Below, one piece after another: positions 49,256 through 57,690 of a DNA stretch of 64,000 nt. Each line of letters opens with the position of its first letter. Position 1 is the first letter of the stretch. The stretch is taken from positions 1-64,000 of the forward strand of contig NZ_JAYGHW010000090.1 in NCBI RefSeq assembly GCF_034932185.1, read 5' to 3'. The notes beneath the pieces were generated by a model. It was not told the DNA's origin. It made no database searches and saw only the letters and a list, made by a program, of their open reading frames with translations. The translations under genes were made by a program, and so were the position numbers. Source of the stretch: Spirulina sp034932185. Its GTDB lineage: Bacteria > Cyanobacteriota > Cyanobacteriia > Cyanobacteriales > Spirulinaceae.

Positions 49256-49924
49256 TTAGCGATAACCATGTTCAGTGAGAAAATCGAGGCTTAACGGGGC
49301 TTCTCCTCGGTGGCCGGTGAGGAATTTTTCCACATATTTTCCGAGGATATCCCCTTCGAGGTTGACCCAATTGCCGGGGGTAAGGTGGGCTAAATTGGTA
49401 TGGGCATAGGTGTGGGGAATGACGGCGACGGTGAAACTGTGGCGATCGCATCGGGCAATGGTGAGGCTGATGCCATTGACGGCAATGCTGCCTTTGTTGA
49501 CGAGGTAGGGGGCGATCGCCCCTTCCCATTGTTCCCAAAAATCCGCCACTGGGCCAAAGGTCATTTCCCAAGCCCCAGCCATCATCAACACCGATTGCAA
49601 CTCTCCCACCCCATCCACATGGCCCGTCACAAAATGACCGCCCATCTTCCCCCCCACCCGCAGCGAGGGTTCTAAATTGACCGGCGTTCTGGTTTTACTC
49701 CGTTGCCCCAAACAGGTGCGATCGACGGTTTCCGGGGAAACCGTGGCGATAAACCCTTGATTTCCCTGGCTTTCCACCGTCAAACACACCCCATCCACCG
49801 CCACACTATCCCCCAGGGCCAAACCCTCAAGTAAGCCCCCATCCGGCTCACAGATCTGAATCTTTAATTGCGTCGGGCCAGCAGTTTCCACCTGGCCGAG
49901 GGCCTGTACTAATCCGGTAAACAT
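49256..49924 (-). CDS. ribE: Riboflavin synthase alpha subunit
   Basis: Riboflavin synthase dismutates 6,7-dimethyl-8-ribityllumazine to riboflavin. 222 residues built from two lumazine-binding repeats: MFTGLVQALGQVETAG at the N-terminus with SVAVDGVCLTVESQG, and GGHFVTGHVDGVGELQSVL with SIAVNGISLTIARCD in the second. Length is typical. It is followed 12 bp later by the ycf20-like gene. No other rib gene is nearby. Confidence 0.95.
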   Translation of the reverse strand: MFTGLVQALGQVETAGPTQLKIQICEPDGGLLEGLALGDSVAVDGVCLTVESQGNQGFIATVSPETVDRTCLGQRSKTRTPVNLEPSLRVGGKMGGHFVTGHVDGVGELQSVLMMAGAWEMTFGPVADFWEQWEGAIAPYLVNKGSIAVNGISLTIARCDRHSFTVAVIPHTYAHTNLAHLTPGNWVNLEGDILGKYVEKFLTGHRGEAPLSLDFLTEHGYR

Positions 49925-49967
49925 AGGGTTTTAGAGGGGACTGCTCCTCAGATTAACGGATTTTGGC

Positions 49968-50037
49968 TAGGATGAGGACTAAAGTCCTCACTACAAACTT
50001 CAAATATTGTTCATAGTAACGACTTTAGTCGTTATTA
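49968..50037. repeat. AGGACTAAAGTCCTCACTAC-type small repeat, two units
   Basis: GGACTAAAGTCCTCACTACA (49976-) and GTAACGACTTTAGTCGTTAT (50016-) are hairpins sharing CTAAAG/CTTTAG. A third relative, AACGACTAAAGTCGTTACTA, is at 60790-60812. The family is a common cyanobacterial intergenic repeat. Confidence 0.7.
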
Positions 50038-52674
50038 TCAATCAGAGGAGGCGATCGCCCTTGTTGGGCATTGCACAATCGGAATCTCCACCACAAACTC
50101 CGCCCCCTGGCCCACCTCAGAATTGCAATACATCTTGCCTTTATGACGCTCCACCACCACCTGATAGCTAATCGATAACCCTAACCCTGTCCCCTTGCCC
50201 ACATCCTTTGTCGTGAAAAAGGGATCAAACAACTTCGAGGCCGAATCCGGCTTAATGCCAATGCCATTATCTAACACCCGAATTCGCACCCATTCCCCGT
50301 GAATAATCTGCGTATAAATCCAAATCGTCGGATGCTCATCCTTGACAAACTTCCCCCGCTGCCAAGATTCCTCTAAAGCATCAATGGCATTACTGAGCAA
50401 ATTCATAAACACCTGATTAAGCTGCCCTGCATAGCATTCCACCGGAGGCAAGTTGGCATAGTCCTTCACCACGGCGATGGGATATTCTAACTTTGGAATA
50501 GCCGACTTGAGGCGATTATGCAAAATCATCAACGTGCTTTCAATCCCCTCATGGAGATCCACCTGCTTCACTTCCGCTTCATCAAGACGGGAAAAGGTAC
50601 GCAGCGATTGAACAATTTCCTGAATCCGCTCTGCCCCCAATACCAAAGAATCCTGAAGCTTAGGTAAATCTTCCTTAAGAAAGTCTAATTCCACATCCTC
50701 AATCAGATTTTCCAAATCTTCAGAAATATCGGGAAATTCTGCTTGATAGGCTTCGATCAACCGCAATAGATCTTTTGTGTAATTTTTAGCATAGACCAAA
50801 TTGCCAGAAATAAAATTCACCGGGTTGTTAATTTCGTGGGCCACCCCCGCCACCATCTGCCCCACACTGGACATTTTTTCACTTTGGATCAAGTGGGTTT
50901 GGGCCTGTTGGAGTTCGTTGAGGGTGCGTTGCAGTTTTTCGCTGTGTTGTTTGTGGCGCAGGGCCTCTTCGGCCTGCTTGCGCTCGGTAATGTCGCGAAA
51001 CGTACCCGTAAAAAAAGACCGGGGGCCCAAGTTGGCTTTGGTGAGCGTCACTTCAACGGGAAAAATCGAACCATCGGCCCGATGGCCGATCACTTCCTGG
51101 GGGCCATTATCGAGAAGGCGTTTAATCAGGGTGGAGCGATCGCTCAGGGTTTCCGTAGACCAGCCGATCAGTTTCATAATTGAAAGGCCAGGTAACTGGT
51201 GATTAGGATATTGAAACACCCGCTCGGCACTGGGATTAGCAGAAATAATTTCTAACGTTGTGGTATTAAACGTGATAATCGCATCGGTGGCGGTGGTGAT
51301 AATCGCCCGCGTGCGCGTGACCGCCTCTTCCATCGCGGTCATCACTTGGTTATAACGGGTCGCAATATGGCCCACTTCTGTAAAGAGCGTTACCGGAACT
51401 CGCGCCGTCAGATCCTTGGTGCGGGCTTGGTATTCCATCACCTCAAACAAATCATAAAGCTCAGTTTTGGCATCATGCTCAGATACATTCAGCCCCCGCT
51501 CCTCATCAACACTGGAAACCCGCAGCGGAAAGAGCCGATTGATTTGCCAGAGAATGATAAATGTCAACCCAAACGCCCACAGAAATCCTGTGCCAATCCC
51601 CAATAGCTGTATGCCAATTTGTTGCCAGCGACTTAACCCGTTGCCGATTAAATCTAAATTACCAAACACCCCCACCGCTAAGGTTCCCCACAGCCCTGCC
51701 CCAGCATGAACAGGTATGGCATCGACCGCATCATCAATTTGCCAACGATTGAGGAGATACATGGTGAAGATCATCACCGCTGCCCCAATACTGCCCGTAA
51801 TGAAGGCCAGGGGTGTGCTGAGGATATTACAGGCGGCTGTAACCGCCACCAATCCGGCAATGGAACCATTGATCAAGAGTTCCACTTTGGGCAGTTTTCG
51901 TCGTTGCCAGCCGATTACCGCTGCGGTAATCATCCCCCCTGCTCCACCAATGACGGTGTTGACAATGATGACTGGGACTTGGGCATTGAGGGCGAAGGTG
52001 CTGCCGCCATTAAACCCTAACCAACCAAACCACAGCAGCATTGCCCCCAGGACGGACATGGGTAGATTAGAGCCTTGGATGGTTTGGGAGGATTTGTCCT
52101 TGGGGAAGCGGCCGAGGCGGGGGCCAACGACGAGCAAGGTGGCGAGGCTAATCCAACCGCCGACGCTATGAACGACGCTAGAGCCTGCAAAATCTGTAAA
52201 TCCCAGTTGTCCTAACCAGCCCAAGACTTGCCCTTGATCGGCTCCGTTCCACACCCAATGGCCATAGATGGGGTAAATCAGACCGGAGGAAATGGCAGAA
52301 ATGACGAGATAGGCTTGAAATTTGAGGCGCTCTGCCACTGCCCCAGAAACGATGGTGGTGGCAGTGCTGCAAAACATCATCTGGAAGAGAAAAAATGTGG
52401 CGTTGTGATCATTGCCGTTAAAGTCGAGCAAAAATCCAGAGTTGCCCCACAGACCTAAGCGGCTGATGCCAAACATCAAAGCATAGCCAAATCCCCAAAA
52501 GAGGGCGACTGAAATCCCAAAGTCTGCCAGGTTTTTAACCGCAACGTTGATGTTATTTTTGGAACGGGTTAGCCCACATTCAAGACACATGAAGCCGGGT
52601 TGCATCAGGAAGACTAACCCGGCTGAAACAATGATCCACAGAATATCGGTCACTGGTTTTGCAAAGGTGCTCAC
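50038..52674 (-). CDS. Amt ammonium transporter fused to a PAS-histidine kinase
   Basis: 878 residues. Residues 1-405 are a complete Amt/Rh channel: LVFLMQPGFMCLECGLTRSK, FCSTATTIVSGAVAERLKFQ, and the twin histidines in GSSVVHSVGGWIS (about 170) and AIPVHAGAGLWGTLAVG (about 320). A helical HAMP-like linker (about 410-450) leads to a PAS domain (about 455-560; ISANPSAERVFQYP, ending DITERKQAEEAL), a coiled coil, the His kinase (phospho-His in MVAGVAHEINNPVNFISGNL at about 610) and the ATPase (NLLSNAIDALEE, GTGLGLSISYQVV). It is presumably a cytoplasmic-membrane ammonium receptor or transceptor signalling by phosphorelay. Such Amt-HK fusions are known from anammox planctomycetes. The start ATG gives MSTFAKPVTDILWIIVSAGL as expected for Amt. 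Confidence 0.93.
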   Translation of the reverse strand: MSTFAKPVTDILWIIVSAGLVFLMQPGFMCLECGLTRSKNNINVAVKNLADFGISVALFWGFGYALMFGISRLGLWGNSGFLLDFNGNDHNATFFLFQMMFCSTATTIVSGAVAERLKFQAYLVISAISSGLIYPIYGHWVWNGADQGQVLGWLGQLGFTDFAGSSVVHSVGGWISLATLLVVGPRLGRFPKDKSSQTIQGSNLPMSVLGAMLLWFGWLGFNGGSTFALNAQVPVIIVNTVIGGAGGMITAAVIGWQRRKLPKVELLINGSIAGLVAVTAACNILSTPLAFITGSIGAAVMIFTMYLLNRWQIDDAVDAIPVHAGAGLWGTLAVGVFGNLDLIGNGLSRWQQIGIQLLGIGTGFLWAFGLTFIILWQINRLFPLRVSSVDEERGLNVSEHDAKTELYDLFEVMEYQARTKDLTARVPVTLFTEVGHIATRYNQVMTAMEEAVTRTRAIITTATDAIITFNTTTLEIISANPSAERVFQYPNHQLPGLSIMKLIGWSTETLSDRSTLIKRLLDNGPQEVIGHRADGSIFPVEVTLTKANLGPRSFFTGTFRDITERKQAEEALRHKQHSEKLQRTLNELQQAQTHLIQSEKMSSVGQMVAGVAHEINNPVNFISGNLVYAKNYTKDLLRLIEAYQAEFPDISEDLENLIEDVELDFLKEDLPKLQDSLVLGAERIQEIVQSLRTFSRLDEAEVKQVDLHEGIESTLMILHNRLKSAIPKLEYPIAVVKDYANLPPVECYAGQLNQVFMNLLSNAIDALEESWQRGKFVKDEHPTIWIYTQIIHGEWVRIRVLDNGIGIKPDSASKLFDPFFTTKDVGKGTGLGLSISYQVVVERHKGKMYCNSEVGQGAEFVVEIPIVQCPTRAIASSD

Positions 52675-53129
52675 GGATTTTTTCCCATTGTGTCGCTTGT
52701 GTTTAGAAAGAATTGTGATTTTTTATACATTACTTTTGGTTTTGGCCGCAAATCTTAACAGGATCTCGAAAAATACCGGGGGCGATTCAGGAGGCGATCG
52801 CCTCCCCCTTTTTTTTAACAACAAAATATTTCCTCCTTGTTCTCAGGAGGAAAATGATCAAGCCTTGGGGCCATTTTTTCAGCTTGGCTTCGTTCTTCTC
52901 TGCGTCGTCCGCAGGATCCGGAATTTCCCCCACAGGGGAGGCAAGACTCTTGGGGGCGATGGGGGCGATGGGGGCGATCGCGCCCTCCCCCTCAACCCAC
53001 CCATCCCAGGTTCGGTTTTCCCAACATTTAGACCAAAGTCTAATAACCCTCTACCCCCTTCGTGGATTACGCTAAACCCGAATAAGTCTTTTCATTCCAA
53101 CCCTTAAACTTACTCAACCGTAGCGTAGC
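52675..53129. other. Intergenic region between divergent amt-kinase and the injection-system genes
   Basis: No gene is supported. Features: AT-rich promoter-like sequence near 52715-52745 (upstream of the kinase), a three-unit tandem of GGGGGCGAT at 52953-52985 ending in a HIP1-like GGGCGATCGCG, and the start of the sheath leader. I looked for a GTA-N8-TAC NtcA site upstream of the kinase gene and found none by eye. Confidence 0.5.
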
Positions 53130-53209
53130 GGGGTGGAATACAGCCCCATGCGGGCCTCAAGACGCAACACCCCATTCCACCTCAGCAGATTCTTTAGCAA
53201 CCCTAAAGA
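53130..53209 (+). promoter_or_regulatory. Structured 5' leader of the sheath gene
   Basis: Nested pairing: GGTGGAAT (53132-53139) with ATTCCACC (53174-53181) around an inner GCCC/GGGC hairpin, then a separate perfect 7-bp hairpin TCTTTAG/CTAAAGA (53191-53209). A GGAGG ribosome-binding site (53235) precedes the ATG at 53252. These structures could be part of the mRNA leader or a transcription stop upstream. Confidence 0.45.
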
Positions 53210-53251
53210 GCACTGAAATGATTGCTAATTCCAGACGGAGGATAGCCACCC

Positions 53252-54979
53252 ATGGCCTTGGATTATTTTGCACCTGGTGTCTACGTCGAAGAAGTTGACC
53301 GTGGTAGTCGCCCCATTGAGGGAGTCAGCCTCAGTGTCGCTGGATTTATCGGGTTTACCGAAGAAGTGCGCGGCGATGCCGAACTCTTCAAGCCGATTAT
53401 GATCACCAACTTCGACCAATACCTAGAGTATTTTGGCAAGCCTGGCTCAGACGGGTTTACCGAATTTAAGCACGTTGGCGAAGACGGCACCGAAACCACC
53501 CACTACCCCTATTTACCCTTTGCGGTTCAGGGTTGGTTCCTCAATGGTGGCGGTCGCTGTTGGGTCACGAGCATTGGCACAAAACTGCCCGGCTCTCCCC
53601 CACCTCCTCCGGAAGAAACCGCCACCCCAGTGATGACCGCTGGCGGTAAACCCTCCCTCGCCTTGAACTTGGCCGTAAGTGAAGAAGGCGCAATTGTTCC
53701 CGCCGATGGCCCCCGTCTCCGGGTGGTGATCACCGAAAGCACCCCCAAACCCCCTGAAGACCCCGAAGCTGATCCCCCCATTGATGATGGGCAGTTCTTC
53801 GATCTCAGAGTTGTCCTTGGGGACAACGTGCTGGAAGAGTATAACAACCTCAGCATGAATCCGGAAGTCGATGCCGCCGTTGCCGATTACGTCGTCACCG
53901 CCGTTGCTGAATCGGAATATGTCACCCTCACCGATATCTCCGTCAGCGGTCAAGCCCTTTCTCGCCGGCCCGCCAATGGCCTGTTTGAAATCGCCCCTCC
54001 CCCCTACATTTCTCCCTTAGGCAATGCCACCCGTGACATCGCAGGCAGCCGCAACGACAAAAAAGGGATGCAGGGGATGTTTGAGGTGGACGAAATCGCC
54101 ATGCTCGCCTTCCCGGATTTGATGCTCTTGTTCCAAACCGGCATTTTGGATCTCGATCAAGTCCATGGCGTGATGGAAATGATGGTCAGCCTCTGTGAAA
54201 ATTCTTTCCCTGGGCCGCCCTACCGCATGGCTGTGGTGGATCCGCCGCCGGTCAAACCCGGTAAAGGCCCCGGCCCTGTTGCCCCCGAAGAGCAAAAACC
54301 CCAGGACGTGGACGCATGGCTCACCGCCTTTAACCGTCGCTCGATGTTTGGTGCGCTTTACTACCCCTGGATTAAAGTGGCTAACCCGGCCAATGCCGGC
54401 CGGCCGCTCCATGTGCCGCCTTCCGGTCACATGATGGGGGTGTGGTGTCGCGTGGATGGTTCTCGCGGTATCTTCAAGGCCCCTGCGAATGAAGCCCCTC
54501 GGGGTGTGCTGGGCTTGGCCTATGACACCAATATGCGTGAACAGGAACTGCTTAACCCCAAAGGTATTAACTGCATTCGTAACTTCGCCAACTACAACCG
54601 AGGTTACTTAATTTGGGGTGCGCGTACCCTGGTTGATCCCACCAATATCCAATGGCGTTATATCAGTGTGCGCCGTTTGATGAGCTATGTGGAGAAATCC
54701 ATTGAAATCGGGACGCAGTGGGTGGTCTTTGAACCCAATGATACGGATCTGTGGTCGCGGGTCACTCGTACCGTAAGTAACTTCCTGGAAGGCCTCTGGC
54801 GGGCCGGTGCTTTACAAGGGGGATCGCCTGCGGAATCCTTCTATGTGAAGTGCGATGGGGAATTAAACACCCATGAAACGATGATGATGGGTCGCCTCTA
54901 TGTTGAGGTGGGAGTCTGCCCGGTGCGACCGGCTGAATTTGTGATCTTCCGCGTTAGCCAATGGGCACCGGGAGGCTGA
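53252..54979 (+). CDS. Contractile injection system sheath protein
   Basis: 575 residues. The N-terminus APGVYVEEVDRGSRPIEGVS then SVAGFIGFTE is the sheath signature (P-G-V-Y-V-x-E). The C-terminal core ends GRLYVEVGVCPVRPAEFVIF then RVSQWAPGG, the strand that docks to neighbouring sheath subunits. Between them lie Pro-rich insertions (about 113-125 GSPPPPPEE; 180-190) forming an outer domain. The family is phage-tail-like sheath, and with three tube proteins this marks an extracellular or thylakoid-type contractile injection system (eCIS/tCIS). GGAGG precedes the start. It is the first gene of the cluster, and its length is typical for eCIS sheaths. Confidence 0.93.
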   Translation: MALDYFAPGVYVEEVDRGSRPIEGVSLSVAGFIGFTEEVRGDAELFKPIMITNFDQYLEYFGKPGSDGFTEFKHVGEDGTETTHYPYLPFAVQGWFLNGGGRCWVTSIGTKLPGSPPPPPEETATPVMTAGGKPSLALNLAVSEEGAIVPADGPRLRVVITESTPKPPEDPEADPPIDDGQFFDLRVVLGDNVLEEYNNLSMNPEVDAAVADYVVTAVAESEYVTLTDISVSGQALSRRPANGLFEIAPPPYISPLGNATRDIAGSRNDKKGMQGMFEVDEIAMLAFPDLMLLFQTGILDLDQVHGVMEMMVSLCENSFPGPPYRMAVVDPPPVKPGKGPGPVAPEEQKPQDVDAWLTAFNRRSMFGALYYPWIKVANPANAGRPLHVPPSGHMMGVWCRVDGSRGIFKAPANEAPRGVLGLAYDTNMREQELLNPKGINCIRNFANYNRGYLIWGARTLVDPTNIQWRYISVRRLMSYVEKSIEIGTQWVVFEPNDTDLWSRVTRTVSNFLEGLWRAGALQGGSPAESFYVKCDGELNTHETMMMGRLYVEVGVCPVRPAEFVIFRVSQWAPGG

Positions 54980-55209
54980 TCTTGATCTCCCCTGGGTGAA
55001 TCGCAATGGTTTAAGTTGATACCCCCCTATTTTTCCCCATGATTTGGGGAGAAGGGGGAATCTCTAGCCTTAATGGTTGGAATGGCTTTGATGTGTTGCG
55101 ATCGCCCTTCCTTGGCAACTCCCCCCCAAATTGTCGGTGACTTTGCCACGTTTTCACTTATTTGTGTTTGTTGGATCTTGCTGTAGTCAGTGTTTAGAAG
55201 GAGGCTGTG
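54980..55209 (+). other. 230-bp leader between sheath and first tube gene
   Basis: No gene. It holds an inverted repeat around 55021-55056 (TTTTTCCCCATGATTTGGGG within a C-run/G-run pair), which could terminate or attenuate sheath mRNA, a HIP1-like GCGATCGCCC, and a strong GGAGG ribosome site (55200-55204). Confidence 0.5.
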
Positions 55210-55683
55210 ATGCCAGATTTAAATCCAATTCCCACTAGTCGATACTATCTGGAATTTAATGGTCTAGAAGAAAAAATGATTGCCAGTGTGGGAGAGTTTT
55301 CCTTTGAAGGCAAAACCACCGGTCATGAAAAACCACTAGCCTCTACCAAAGGGGGCAAAACCCTTTGGCAGAGTACTTCCGCCGGTTTTACCGATAACCC
55401 CGATTTTTCAGTGGAAACCTATATCGCTGAAGGTGATATGGATTGGTATAACTGGATGAAATCCACCATGCCTAAGAGTGAAGGGGGTGAAGGGAAGTGG
55501 AAAGAAAGCCGTAAAGATGGCACGCTGACGGTTTACAACAGCATGGACGAAGTTGTCATGCAATGGAAGATTACCAACGCTTGGGTTAAAAGTTATAGTC
55601 TTTCAGATCTTTCCGCCGACGGTAGTGAGTTTGTCAAAGAAACCTTTGAAATCGTTTGTGAGGATATTCAAAGAACTTCATAG
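55210..55683 (+). CDS. Contractile injection system tube protein 1 (T4 gp19-like)
   Basis: 157 residues from the ATG at 55210, chosen over the GTG at 55207 because GGAGG is 5 nt upstream. MPDLNPIPTSRYYLEFNGLE then KMIASVGEFSFEGKT is the tube-protein N-terminal strand pattern, followed by DWYNWMKSTMPKSEGGEGKW, MQWKITNAWVKSYSLSDLSA and DGSEFVKETFEIVCEDIQRT. The last block (W...SDLSADG) is the shared tube signature. It should stack as hexameric rings inside the sheath. The first of three tube-family paralogues here. Confidence 0.88.
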   Translation: MPDLNPIPTSRYYLEFNGLEEKMIASVGEFSFEGKTTGHEKPLASTKGGKTLWQSTSAGFTDNPDFSVETYIAEGDMDWYNWMKSTMPKSEGGEGKWKESRKDGTLTVYNSMDEVVMQWKITNAWVKSYSLSDLSADGSEFVKETFEIVCEDIQRTS

Positions 55684-55898
55684 GACTCTTGCTCACGGGT
55701 GGCAATTGAGGCAGGTAGAAGAGAGCTAGCGATCCTCTTTGCTCATGATCTTTGTAGCAAAGTGTCCTGTCTAAATAACTAAGCTACCCGGCCCAACTTC
55801 AATCATCACATTAGCTGGCGATATTTTCAGCCAAGGTTTTTAAAAATCTTGAGCGGGCAATTTTTTCAGATTGGCATACTGTACTGGGAGTCAGAATC
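55684..55898 (+). other. 215-bp gap between tube genes 1 and 2
   Basis: No gene is seen; no strong hairpin is evident. A purine-rich GGGAGTCAGA precedes the next ATG. The gap is long for an operon of this kind. Confidence 0.5.
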
Positions 55899-56372
55899 AT
55901 GGCAAAAGGCGAACTACTGGCAAATTCAAAATTCTACATTACCATTGAAGGGTTTGAAGACTTAATTGTAAAGAGCGTGAGTGGTATTACTACGACATTA
56001 GAAGTAGCCGGCTCAGATAGCTCCTATGGTGTTACGAAAGATGGTAAAAGTTTTGTCCAAGCGACGGTGACTGGAGTTAGTAACTCCAATATTACTGTAT
56101 CTTTTGTCGGAACTGCCGATGATAAACGTCTCTTTGATTGGTGGGATGAATCCCACTCACGGGAGATTAGTGGTGGCGGTTCGGCGAAAAAAGGGGAACG
56201 CAAGGCTGCAACTGTCACCCTCTATAACCAAGGGGGTGAGCCAGCAGCAGAATGGCAGATGACAGGTGTTTTTCCGGTTAAGTATTCTGGGACGCAGTTT
56301 AGTCCAGATAGTGCTGAACTTTATGTGGAAACCATTGAGTTTGCCTATGAAGGCTTGCACCGGATTAAGTAA
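55899..56372 (+). CDS. Contractile injection system tube protein 2
   Basis: 157 residues: MAKGELLANSKFYITIEGFE, DLIVKSVSGITTTLEVAGSD, KSFVQATVTGVSNSNITVSF, RLFDWWDESHSREISGGGSA, VTLYNQGGEPAAEWQMTGVF and SPDSAELYVETIEFAYEGLH. The fold order agrees with tube proteins, and it shares W-x(n)-G-V-F-P-V-K-Y-S with tail tube families, but it differs from tube 1 in sequence, so the two may occupy different positions along the tube or mark an adaptor. It is followed by an intrinsic terminator at 56446-56482. Confidence 0.85.
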   Translation: MAKGELLANSKFYITIEGFEDLIVKSVSGITTTLEVAGSDSSYGVTKDGKSFVQATVTGVSNSNITVSFVGTADDKRLFDWWDESHSREISGGGSAKKGERKAATVTLYNQGGEPAAEWQMTGVFPVKYSGTQFSPDSAELYVETIEFAYEGLHRIK

Positions 56373-56445
56373 ATAAAAACTTCAACCCCTTTACGATGCA
56401 TGATGCGTAAAGCCCCCGTTTTTTAAATGGGGGAGTAGGTCAACT

Positions 56446-56482
56446 ACAACAAGGGTATCTTTGCCCTTGTTGTCTTATTTTT
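56446..56482 (+). terminator. Intrinsic terminator inside the injection-system cluster
   Basis: Stem ACAACAAGGG (56446-56455) with CCCTTGTTGT (56464-56473), loop TATCTTTG, then CTTATTTTTAT. Upstream, CTTTACG/CGTAAAG and GCCCCCG/TGGGGGA hairpins add further structure at 56390-56436. It would separate tube 3 and the downstream genes from the upstream transcripts. Confidence 0.8.
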
Positions 56483-56509
56483 ATCTTTCACCTGGAGGGA
56501 TGAACCACC

Positions 56510-57019
56510 ATGGCAAGAAAAACCGTTAAACTGGGCAAATTACCGGAAATCCTCACCAATAGTAAGTTTTATATTGAATTGTCTCTCTACGGGCAGCAGG
56601 AGATTGACGCTTTTTTCAAGGAATGCCAGGGGTTGAAGCGATCGCTCGAAGTCATCGAAATTGCCGAAGTCACCCCCCAAAAATGGGGTAAAAAAGGAGT
56701 CGCCACCTATGGCCGCGTCCGCCGCACCGTCCTCCCCGGCAATGCCAAGAGCGATACAATTACCCTCAAGCGTGGCCTCACTAACTCCAACACCCTCTGG
56801 CAATGGTTTATTGCCGTTGAAAACGGCAACTGGAATGATCAATTCCGAGACGGCGATATCACCATCTACGACCAAGCCCACATTGAGCAAGCCCGGTTCC
56901 GGTTTCGCGGAGCCTGGCCCAGTGGCTACACCATTGGCGACCTCAGTGCCGACGGGAATGAACTCAATATTGAGGAGTTAGAACTCACCGTGGCTCAGTT
57001 TTATCGCGTTGCTTCTTAA
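56510..57019 (+). CDS. Contractile injection system tube-family protein 3
   Basis: 169 residues: RKTVKLGKLPEILTNSKFYI then ELSLYGQQEIDAFFKECQGL, KGVATYGRVRRTVLPGNAKS, ITLKRGLTNSNTLWQWFIAV, and GAWPSGYTIGDLSADGNELN with a final IEELELTVAQFYRVAS. The central LKRGLTxSxxLWxWF block is the T4 gp19-like tail tube/Cis-tube signature. The gene starts after an intrinsic terminator and a GGAGG site (56493-56497), so it is probably expressed separately. The GxYS-like end and length suggest a tube-initiator or cap-type role, unproven. Confidence 0.88.
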   Translation: MARKTVKLGKLPEILTNSKFYIELSLYGQQEIDAFFKECQGLKRSLEVIEIAEVTPQKWGKKGVATYGRVRRTVLPGNAKSDTITLKRGLTNSNTLWQWFIAVENGNWNDQFRDGDITIYDQAHIEQARFRFRGAWPSGYTIGDLSADGNELNIEELELTVAQFYRVAS

Positions 57020-57034
57020 GGTTGCTTCTTAAAA

Positions 57035-57334
57035 ATGATTGAAACCGAGTTTGAATTTACCCTTCCCAAAGGCTACCTAGACCCCGATGGCAATCTCCAC
57101 CGGACTGGGGTGATGCGTTTGGCCCGGGCCATGGATGAAATCGTTCCCATGCGGGATCCGAGGGTGAAGGGCAACCCCGCCTATGCAACGGTGATTATTC
57201 TCTCCCGGGTGATTATCCGCTTAGGCGCATTGGATGAAATTACACCGATGGTGATTGAAGAACTGTTTGCCGCTGATTTAAACTATCTCCAAACCTTTTA
57301 CCGGCAAATTAATGAATTGGAAGAGGAGGGTTAG
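57035..57334 (+). CDS. Small tail-assembly (gp41-like) protein A
   Basis: 99 residues: EFEFTLPKGYLDPDGNLHRT, GVMRLARAMDEIVPMRDPRV, TVIILSRVIIRLGALDEITP and ELFAADLNYLQTFYRQINEL. This matches the short 'phage tail assembly' proteins found next to tube genes in eCIS and phage clusters. It starts 15 bp after tube 3. Probably an assembly chaperone or baseplate accessory factor; not established. Confidence 0.8.
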   Translation: MIETEFEFTLPKGYLDPDGNLHRTGVMRLARAMDEIVPMRDPRVKGNPAYATVIILSRVIIRLGALDEITPMVIEELFAADLNYLQTFYRQINELEEEG

Positions 57335-57339
57335 GCATC

Positions 57340-57690
57340 ATGTTGTTACGTGAATCCACTTTTACGCTCCCCAAAGGATGGTTAACCCCAGAGGGGGAAT
57401 TACTCCAAACTGGAACCATTCGCCCCACCACGGGTTTAGATGAATTAATCGCCCAAAGTGATCCCCGCGTGGTGGCAGATCCCCTCTATTTGCCCTTTGT
57501 ATTACTCTCTCAGGTGATTACAACCTTGGGACATTGGACAATAGTCACGCCCACAGATTTAGAAAGTTTATTTCTCCGGGATATGCTCTATTTGCAATGG
57601 GTTTATCACCTGATCAATCAAGAGGATGGAGCAAGGGCCAGCATGGGGGAATTATCGGCTACCCTTTGGAGCAACTTTACCAAGAGGTAG
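57340..57690 (+). CDS. Small tail-assembly (gp41-like) protein B, paralogue of A
   Basis: 116 residues sharing with protein A the pattern TFTLPKGxL-P-G-L--TG--R----DE, DPRV, Y---LSxVI--LG, TP---E-LF--D-LYLQ--Y--IN. Protein A lies five bases upstream, so the pair arose by tandem duplication. The last ~20 residues (GARASMGELSATLWSNFTKR) are not shared and overlap the next small gene in another frame. Confidence 0.78.
   Translation: MLLRESTFTLPKGWLTPEGELLQTGTIRPTTGLDELIAQSDPRVVADPLYLPFVLLSQVITTLGHWTIVTPTDLESLFLRDMLYLQWVYHLINQEDGARASMGELSATLWSNFTKR

Noticed and set aside
52675..52760. NtcA-type GTA-N8-TAC site upstream of the Amt-kinase gene
   Set aside because: No match to the consensus was found by eye on either strand.
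52547..53107. Plus-strand frame of 186 codons upstream of the sheath gene
   Set aside because: It mostly shadows the Amt gene and repeats and shows no protein-like pattern.
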